Notes under the pieces: model-generated
What the model was told of the DNA's origin: nothing
Seen by the model: the letters and a program-made list of their open reading frames with translations, nothing else
Databases searched by the model: none
Assembly: GCF_019924925.1 (NCBI RefSeq)
Contig: NC_067221.1
Location: 32,729,956-32,793,955 of the forward strand
Direction of reading: 5' to 3'
Origin: Ctenopharyngodon idella
Lineage: Eukaryota; Chordata; Actinopteri; Cypriniformes; Xenocyprididae
DNA length: 64,000 nt
Program-made: the position numbers and the translations under genes
Part shown: positions 57,315 to 64,000 of the stretch, piece after piece
Numbering within the stretch: position 1 is the stretch's first letter
Layout of the letters: each line of letters begins with the position of its first letter

Positions 57315-58921
57315 CCATTTAATTCGCATGTCGTCTACACTACAAAAAAAAGCTCGCAAAAAAAAGATTATTTATTTCTTTAACATAGCAAATACACTCT
57401 TTCAAACCAGACCTGCTAAGAGCGGACCACACCAGCGATCGATGCGGTTTGGGAGTCGGGCACTTTAACAAGCAGGCTATCAACTAGGCTACCACATGAT
57501 ATGTTGCACAACTTTTAAACACTATCGCGCTTCTGTTATACTAGGGATGATTTCTTGTTTTGGAAATATTACTCAAAGCTAGTGTTCAGTTATTTACTAA
57601 TGTGAAAAGTATCTGGGTAATAAGTTGAATACATAGAATGGGGTATAATTGCTGAACATGAAATCTTAGCAATTAGGCTACATTAAAGTATGATAAAGAG
57701 GTGCGATCTTTAATTTAATTTCGTATGTTTGATGTTAGTAGAGATGAAAATATCCAAAAATTTATAGGCTATTGTACATAAATATATCCTATCAATTCAT
57801 AGGCACTCCTTTGGCTAAAATGATCCGTGCTGAATTGGTCTGGTCTGACTCGTTCAAACCTACTGCCTGTGGAATCAGTGGGCGTGACTCATTATACTAT
57901 AGAGTACCTCAGGGATGACGTGTTTTTGTACGCAAAACCCGGAAGCGAGTTAGCATGTTAGGACTTCCGGTTCCATCGCCCCGAAGTCAATATGTTTTTT
58001 GAATGGGTTTTTGCTAAATCGCCTAAAATAAGGTCTGTGGTTAACAAAGCCTCTAAATATTTTCCCGTTTTGATCTATGACATAAAACACACCAGTTATA
58101 ACACGCTTGTGATTTTTTAAACCTTTATTGTGTCTTAAAAATGGTGGTTGCTAATAAATTGCTAAAAGGGACTACTTCCTTTGGCAGGGACTTTAGACGT
58201 CATCATGACAACAGGACATTTGGACAGCATTTCTCATGAAAAAGTGGGTAAGTATTCATACACAGCGCAGATCATAATCAGCGAGCATGTTTTTAAATAA
58301 AGTTGTTTTCTAAATAAAGTTTGAGGAAGCTTGGTGGTGGTGACATTGATCCGTGACCATGGTGTGCTGTAGTCCGTTTATAGCCTACTGTTAGCTTTTT
58401 ATATCTGACGACTTTATTTAGGCTTCAAAATGTATAAATGTTGTGTTAACTTGTAAAGATTATCTTGACAGACAAAACTTGTAAGTGTCATAACCCTTTG
58501 TTAAACACAGAGCTTATTTTTTGCAATTTTTTCAAAAGTCTATGGGAAAAATGCATTGGCTTTCGATCGAGGGAACCCGATCGAAAAACGTATTTTGTGC
58601 CAAAAACCATGACAATAATTTGTTGTTTTTATCCTATTTATTTGCTTAGTTCAAACACAAACAGCATGTGAAATGAAGGTCTACTAAAAACAGCAACAAC
58701 TACATGCTTAAATCTATGAATTCTCCAGTCACCAGCAACACAGTAGCCTACATAATGTTTGTGTACAGTATACTGTAAGAATGACAATTAGGACATTACT
58801 CAGTAATAAGCTAAATATAATGTTATTAAATAAGAACCTACTGATGATTGTGTTTCATAAGCTATAACTATAAATGAATTCATTTGTAATATAACAGTGA
58901 TTTGCATGAAAGGGTTATTTA
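57315..58921. other. Intergenic between gbp and the DIRS element
   Basis: No gene recognised. A segment around 57895-58230 (CCGGAAGCGAGTTAGCATG, then GGACTTCCGGTTCC) looks like a dispersed fish repeat. The gbp 3' UTR lies at the right end. Confidence 0.5.
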
Positions 58922-59319
58922 TTATTTTTTGAGTCCTTTCATCAGCACCTTGTATTGGAGGATGGCAGGAAGGACGTCTGAAACAGCTCCAACAATAGGC
59001 ATCACATATTCCTTCATAAAACCGGTAGAACTTTTCTCTTCCTTTTCTTTTTTAAGATTGTTTATCTCTTCATTCAGAAGATCAGCTTTCTCCCTAAAGC
59101 CTTTGTTTAGCAGCTCCTCCCGCTCCTTCAGTTTGCTCTCAATGGCTCTGTCCATCTCCTGCTGCTGCTGCTCCATCTCCTGTTTGAACTTCTCCTTCAT
59201 CTGCCTCATTTGATCATCTAGCCGCTCTTTTTCTGCCACCCACATCCGTTCACTCTCAATGCGTTTCTCCTCTTCCTCTTTAGACTTCTGTTCCAGCAGA
59301 GCATTCTTCTCCTTCTCCT
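58922..59319 (-). CDS. gbp: gbp last coding exon: coiled coil and tail
   Basis: Residues 484-615. A long K/E/Q-rich coiled coil (such as EEEEKRIESERMWVAEKERL and EMEQQQQEMDRAIESKLKER) is followed by GFMKEYVMPIVGAVSDVLPA and LQYKVLMKGLKK. The stop TAA is at 58924-58922. AATAAA (58923-58918, minus strand) overlaps the stop codon. Confidence 0.93.
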
Positions 59320-62300
59320 CTGTCAGTCAAGATAAAAAAAGAGAGAAATGATGTGAAACATGATTCTAATACTAAACCTCCAGGATCTGAACTCCTCCTT
59401 AGAGATGCTCTTAAGTAAGAATTTGAAAAAATGCATATGAAATGGAAACCAAACTCAATTCCCAATGCTCAAGGATGAAACAGCCTAATGAATTACAAAT
59501 ATTCATGAGGTTGATAAAGATTTACCTTGAATCTTTCTGTCGTTTTCAGTGAGTTTTTTGTCTGTGTAGAGGATGCAGTTTGCTTCAGCTCCTCGCTCAT
59601 TCAGAAACTCATTCAGCACAGCCTCAGCCTGCATATAATACAGTATATTAGAGCACATTCGTAGACATAACCCTATGTGTACTCAAAGAACCATTTTATA
59701 AAAACACACAGAATGTGTCCTCACCGATACACCTTTGTTGGGTTCTCTGCGGTACTGCTCAACAATGGCGTCTCTGTCTCTGCAGTAGAGTTCATATCCT
59801 CCAGACTGACTGTACTCTCCATTCTGCAGCCGTTTATTCATGTCAGAGAATAAATTCTTCAGCAGATCTCTGCACTTTCTCTCTGACGCCATCTCATTCT
59901 CTTTCCAAAGGCCTACATAGTGTACATCTATGTTTTCCTAAACATACACACACATATAAACATGGGAAAAAGTCTGTTATACTAGCTGAGTTATTGGTTA
60001 AGGAATAAATAACTGTATGTGTCCCCCTCCAACTTTCCTAAAATAAAAAGATAATTTTTTCCCACACACACAAGGACAGTATTCAAATACTTCAGCTAAA
60101 TATAATTTAAAATAATGCATAATTGTTAAATTAACAAGCCTTTGCATATTTAAGAATATAGCTGCATTATTATAAGTGTGCACATAATTGTGCACGTGAA
60201 ACTCACCACCAGTTTTATTAGGTATTCTCCTTTTTCATCTTTAAAGGAGCGTTTCATGAACTCAGCGGTGGCCAGACTGCTGAACTTCTGGTGCTCTGAG
60301 GAAATATCATCCACACTTACTGGGAACTTGTTCTTCACCTGCAAAGAACAGCATGTTTTGTCACTGAATGGATGTAACAATTAAAGTACCCAAATTAAAA
60401 CTGTTCAGTTAAAAAAGAAAAAAGAATAACTGTGAATTTGACACATCCAGAGCTTTATTTATTTACTAAATATTATCATGTTAAATGGATGCTTGATGCA
60501 TGATGCTTTAAACTATTGCCTGCTGTAAGTGACCTGTATGTATAATTTCATTTAACATTATATTAATCAAATCATTATTAACAGGCAGCTTTAGATAAGT
60601 AAAGTCCAGTTTGCTGAGTAACAGCACTGACTAAATATATGAAATTGAGTGTGTCTTACCTCTTCCATCCCACTCTGATACACTTTCAAAGCTTCTTGAA
60701 CAGCTGCCTGGTTCTCTAGTTTTGCCAGAGTAACCACTGCATTGTCCAGACAGGGCACCTTCCCACTGCTGATTGTATCCACATAAATCTGCACCAGATT
60801 CCCGAGCACTGACGACACACACAAACACATCAATATACTTACCTTTTTAAATGTAGACCTGGTTTCACTGAGAGGGCTTAGATTAAGCCAGGATTAGGCC
60901 TTAGTTCAATTATGACATTAAAGTTGCTTTTATAAACATGCCTTATAAAAACATTACTGGTGTGCATCTTGAAACAAAACAATGGCATTGACATATTTTA
61001 AGAGAAGTCAGTGCAAGTTGCTTTTAGTTAAAACAGCACAATAATGCATTTTAGTCTGGGACTAGGCTTAAGCCTTGTCTGTGAAACCGGGAGATAAAAG
61101 CGTATGGGTCTGAAGTTTGCACTCTGAACACTAAAATGTCCCAATAAATTACATTATTGGGTAAAACACTCACATTTGCCAGTAACTCTGTGTCCTCCTT
61201 TCAGTGTTTTCACTAAACTCTTGTGATAGATGTGGTCACAAAAACGACCTGTGACCTCCAGAAAATCTGGTACAAGGTCCCGTTCTTGCAAGCTTTCTAA
61301 GCGTGTCATGTTTTCATTTGAGGCTGGAGATGGGAAAACGAAACAGTTCCGGGATGGGAAATAGGTTCGGATGCATTGACGGGGCAGGTTGTAGTCGCTG
61401 GCTTTCTTATTTACACCTAAATGAGGTTTTTAGGAGAAAATAACACATTTTACCAAAGAAGATTGTGTCAACATTTTTGTTGTTGTTAATATTTGCTGAC
61501 TATTAATTTACATTCACATACTGGTGCTTGATGTTTACAGTATGTCTGTCTAAAATACCTTTCTTCAGCTGGAGGGCAAACTCAAGGTACTCGTCCTCGG
61601 TCACTTTCTTTCCATCAATTACCAGTTCCAAGGTGAAATCTCTAACCACCCAGATGAATGATGGAAAGAAAATCACATATTTTGAATCCTCCTCTTCCTC
61701 TTCTGCTGCTTCTACCGATTCAATCTTGATCTTTTCAGCGAGCTCAGTAACATAGCTGCAGCACGTTGAGAAATAACAGCATCTTACAAAGTGTATGTTT
61801 GTAAATTTGAAAAAAGAAGTGGGTTACGTTGCAGGTTAAAGGATACTGCAGCTTTTCCACTGCATTGTTATCGATGGTGCCGCGGCTGTTGTACACCAGA
61901 GTGCTGCTGAGCAAAACAGCCAGACAGAAGATCCAGCCGTCATTCTTAGAGTCTCCCTGAAACACAGTGTCTTTAAAATCAAAGAATCCACCATATAACA
62001 ATATTAATACGTCAACAGCTCCTTGTCCTCACCTTGTCCACATCACCGAGTCCCTCTGTGTCCAGCAGCACCAGAGTGTGTCCTTCTTTATAGGGGTGAG
62101 GGACACACCACATCCAGATGCCTTTGGTTTTCGACTCAATAGTGTTACCGAGAGCAAAGCCTGAGACAGTTACAGTTTTTAGCATGATGTAGCTAATATT
62201 CACACATTAAGTTGGCGTGTCTAGACAGTTCTCTCACCTGACTGTTGTCCTGCCAGGCGGTTCATAAGGTAGGACTTCCCCGTACGGTAGAGTCCCACCA

Positions 62301-62427
62301 CAGACACTACAACCACCGGCTCACTGATCCTACTCAGGAACTCAATGGCATCCTTACAGACGCAGAGTGATCCGTTCACATTCTCCACCAAACAAATGGG
62401 TGAAGGTATTAGTCTGGCATTAGACAT
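58922..62427 (-). CDS. gbp: Guanylate-binding protein (10 coding exons, 615 aa)
   Basis: GBPs are interferon-induced, dynamin-like large GTPases that assemble on pathogens and vacuoles. Coding exons from 5' to 3': 62427-62238, 62160-62033, 61956-61847, 61755-61559, 61401-61174, 60808-60660, 60338-60207, 59937-59725, 59628-59526, 59319-58922; all GT-AG with matching phases. GTPase motifs: P-loop GLYRTGKS at 45-52, switch T75, DTEG at 97-100, and VVRD at 179-182 in the place of the human TLRD. A helical middle domain follows, then a highly charged coiled coil (about 484-580) and a hydrophobic end. The human GBP1 length is 592. The C-terminus is MKGLKK with no CaaX box, so no prenylation is expected. 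The ATG matches the usual GBP N-terminal length. Confidence 0.95.
59526..59628 (-). CDS. gbp: gbp exon
   Basis: Residues 450-484: AEAVLNEFLNERGAEANCIL, LYTDKKLTENDRKI. The phase-1 end matches the last exon. Confidence 0.92.
59725..59937 (-). CDS. gbp: gbp exon: helical domain
   Basis: 71 codons, residues 379-449: KCRDLLKNLFSDMNKRLQNG and GGYELYCRDRDAIVEQY, typical of GBP middle domains. Confidence 0.92.
60207..60338 (-). CDS. gbp: gbp exon: helical domain
   Basis: 44 codons, residues 335-378, phase 0 at both ends (FPVSVDDISSEHQKFSSLAT). Confidence 0.92.
60660..60808 (-). CDS. gbp: gbp exon: start of helical domain
   Basis: Residues 285-334: LGNLVQIYVDTISSGKVPCL and AVVTLAKLENQAAVQEALKV, the GBP C-terminal domain start. 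Confidence 0.93.
60858..61091. mobile_element. MITE in a gbp intron
   Basis: The left end CCTGGTTTCACTGAG and right end GTGAAACCGGG are inverted complements with changes, with inner TTAGATTAAGCC/GGCTTAAGCC arms. It is a common fish MITE of hAT-like look. Confidence 0.6.
61174..61401 (-). CDS. gbp: gbp exon: end of GTPase domain
   Basis: Residues 209-285. IRTYFPSRNCFVFPSPASNE corresponds to the guanine-cap region. The acceptor AAGAAAG was preferred over AAATAAG four bases upstream because only it keeps the frame. Confidence 0.9.
61559..61755 (-). CDS. gbp: gbp exon: G4 (VVRD) motif
   Basis: Residues 143-209. YVTELAEKIKI, an acidic insertion (EAAEEEEEDS), then FPSFIWVVRDFTLELVIDGK with the guanine-specificity RD pair. 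Confidence 0.93.
61847..61956 (-). CDS. gbp: gbp exon: GTPase domain
   Basis: Residues 107-143: GDSKNDGWIFCLAVLLSSTL and VYNSRGTIDNNAVEKL. Donor CTGCA|GTATCC. Confidence 0.93.
62033..62160 (-). CDS. gbp: gbp exon: switch regions
   Basis: Residues 64-106: FALGNTIESKTKGIWMWCVP (switch I, T75) and LVLLDTEGLGDVDK (switch II). Confidence 0.93.
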
Positions 62428-62455
62428 ACTGGCTCTCTCTAGCTCTTCCTGTTTG
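62238..62455 (-). CDS. gbp: gbp first coding exon: P-loop
   Basis: The exon starts after an acceptor CCCCTTCAG, with the ATG at 62427-62425, and encodes residues 1-64. ICLVENVNGSL and VVVSVVGLYRTGKSYLMNRL hold the P-loop. The 28 bases before the ATG are 5' UTR; the upstream exon was not found and may lie beyond the window. Confidence 0.92.
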
Positions 62456-62624
62456 CTGAAGGGGAAAAGTAATAATTTGTTTGCTGTAAACAATGTTTAA
62501 AAACACAACGCACTTCAAAACAATTAATTCTTTATGGACTCTCAAATATATTCTGTGTTAGCCATTAAAAACCTAATTTTTATCTCTACAAAAATAGTAT
62601 GAAATGCTTACTGGCAAGTCATTG

Positions 62625-62957
62625 GCTGTGTCCGAAATCGCCCCCTATACCCTTAAATAGGGCACTATTTGAGGGGACAGCCATTTGTAGTGGTGTCCGA
62701 AACCATAGTGGTTTGTACATGCTAGTTTTCATGGCAGAGTTTAACATACATATTCATTACTACTAGGGCTGCCAGTTTGCTACATTTCAAATGATTATTA
62801 AATAGCAAGCACAAACTATGCGAGATCGGCAGCCCTTCCGGTTCACTCAGTGTCCGAATTCACTCACTCATTTCATTCACTCCTTCAAGTGGACTATATT
62901 AGTGGAGTAATGTAGGGAATAGTGAATGAGGGTATAGGGGGCGATTTTGAACACAGC
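62625..62957. mobile_element. MITE with GCTGTGTCCGAAATCGCCCC ends
   Basis: The left end GCTGTGTCCGAAATCGCCCC and right end GGGGCGATTTTGAACACAGC are inverted complements with two changes over about 26 bp. The interior is non-coding. Confidence 0.75.
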
Positions 62958-63134
62958 AATTGTCATTCATACACCAGAGACCTGTTCTTCTTGCTGATTC
63001 TTAGCTATATAATTCTGTTCTTAAAACTCACATGCTTTATTATTTCACAAGAATTATGATTTCATTACAATAGTTCATTTATTTGCATGATATTCGCATG
63101 ATAACATATTGATTTGAAGGGGTAAAGATCAATG

Positions 63135-63346
63135 ACTTAGAGCAAGGGGTTCCCAAACACATTCCTGGAGCCTCCCCAACACTGCATGTTTTCCATGTCT
63201 CCTTAATCAAACACACCTGATTCAGATCATCAGCTCATTAGTCGAGACTCCAAGACCTTAAATGGGTGTGTCAGACAAAGTTGACATGCAAAATGTGCAG
63301 TGCTGGGGAGGCTCCAAGAATGAGATTGGGAAACCCTGACGTAGAG
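63135..63346. mobile_element. hAT MITE with 8-bp target duplication
   Basis: The ends CAAGGGGTTCCCAAACACAT (63143) and AGATTGGGAAACCCTG (to 63338) pair, and the arms continue through GGAGCCTCCCCA. ACTTAGAG before and ACGTAGAG after are an 8-bp target duplication with one change, diagnostic of hAT transposition. Confidence 0.8.
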
Positions 63347-64000
63347 TATTTGTATATGTATAATATATGTATAATAATGTATGTATGTATGTATGTTTGA
63401 ATGTATAATAATAGCACCATATAGGTCTTATTAAATCACAAAATAAACATTTGATCATTAAATACATATTTGATGATATGCAGTTGCAATTGTACATGGC
63501 TTATTAAAAAAACAAAAACAAAAAAAAAAACATCAAGTTTAAGACTTTTATGACTAGTGGCAACAATTACTGCCCACATTCATCTAGCCATTTGACATCA
63601 TTGCCACATCATAATAGGCTTACAATTATATGAAAATATTATAATATTCTATTATTAATAATAATAATAGGCCTATATATCAGCAATAATACATTGAAAC
63701 AGGTAAATAGTGTTTTAATAAAACAGCATCTACATTTATTTGAGCAGGAGTGGGTCAGGTCTGATCACGCATTGGTCTAAATACGAGTCAGAATCACAAC
63801 GGAATAACATAAACGTCCTGAGATTTGAATGTGGTTTTCCAAGCCCTCGTGCGCACCCTAAAGGAAAATAATTTTTGTCTCATAGGAACAGTTATTTATC
63901 TGCTGCAGATTTCAAAGCCAATAGGGATGTATTTTCAAAACAGTTCTTCAAATTAACCAGTGTAGTTCTTCAGATATTCACATAATTAGAATGTGTAGTT

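Larger units (their letters stand above)
62494..64000. other. Region upstream of gbp coding exons
   Basis: Apart from the two MITEs listed separately, it is AT-rich with an ATGT tract (63377-63400). No ISRE, GAS site or first exon of gbp was recognised; they may lie past the window edge. Confidence 0.5.

Overview
This is a vertebrate nuclear window, most likely from a cyprinid-type teleost. The genes have many short GT-AG exons, the AT-rich introns are packed with fish-type repeats (L2 LINE tails, hAT and TTAA-flanked MITEs, a DIRS-like element, gypsy and BEL remnants), and there is no bacterial-style gene packing. The species is not identified. Two protein genes are well supported, both on the minus strand and both of interferon-inducible families.

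helz2 (coding 45190 to 16115) could be rebuilt exon by exon: 18 coding exons whose splice sites and phases all agree, giving 2791 residues. Order: CCCH-type zinc fingers, a first SF1 helicase, a giant 4.09-kb exon with an RNase II-like (RNB) region, and a second SF1 helicase. The N-terminal half of the RNB region appears twice; the second copy has lost three of the four catalytic aspartates. A perfect ISRE-like site and a TATA-like box lie at 47.45-47.50 kb, next to a candidate non-coding first exon.

A guanylate-binding protein gene (coding 62427 to 58922, 10 coding exons, 615 residues) has all G motifs and a coiled-coil C-terminus without a CaaX box. helz2 and gbp face the same way, with about 11 kb of repeat-rich DNA between them.

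Layout. 0.5-4.04 kb: decayed Ty3/gypsy element with its 3' LTR. 4-7.3 kb: no recognised gene. 7.6-10.45 kb: L2 LINE lying inside a probable solo LTR. 11.1-11.85 kb: minus-strand BEL/Pao gag fragment. 12.3-15.5 kb: palindromic MITEs. 16.1-45.3 kb: helz2, with a nested transposon stack in the 5.3-kb intron at 16.6-21.8 kb (MITE > second TIR element > retrovirus-like fragment and foldback), a tRNA-SINE, and several TTAA-flanked palindromes. 47.5-51.5 kb: a frame-broken non-LTR retrotransposon just upstream of the helz2 promoter. 54.65-57.31 kb: a DIRS-like deletion derivative retaining only gag. 58.9-62.5 kb: gbp, followed by two MITEs up to the window end.
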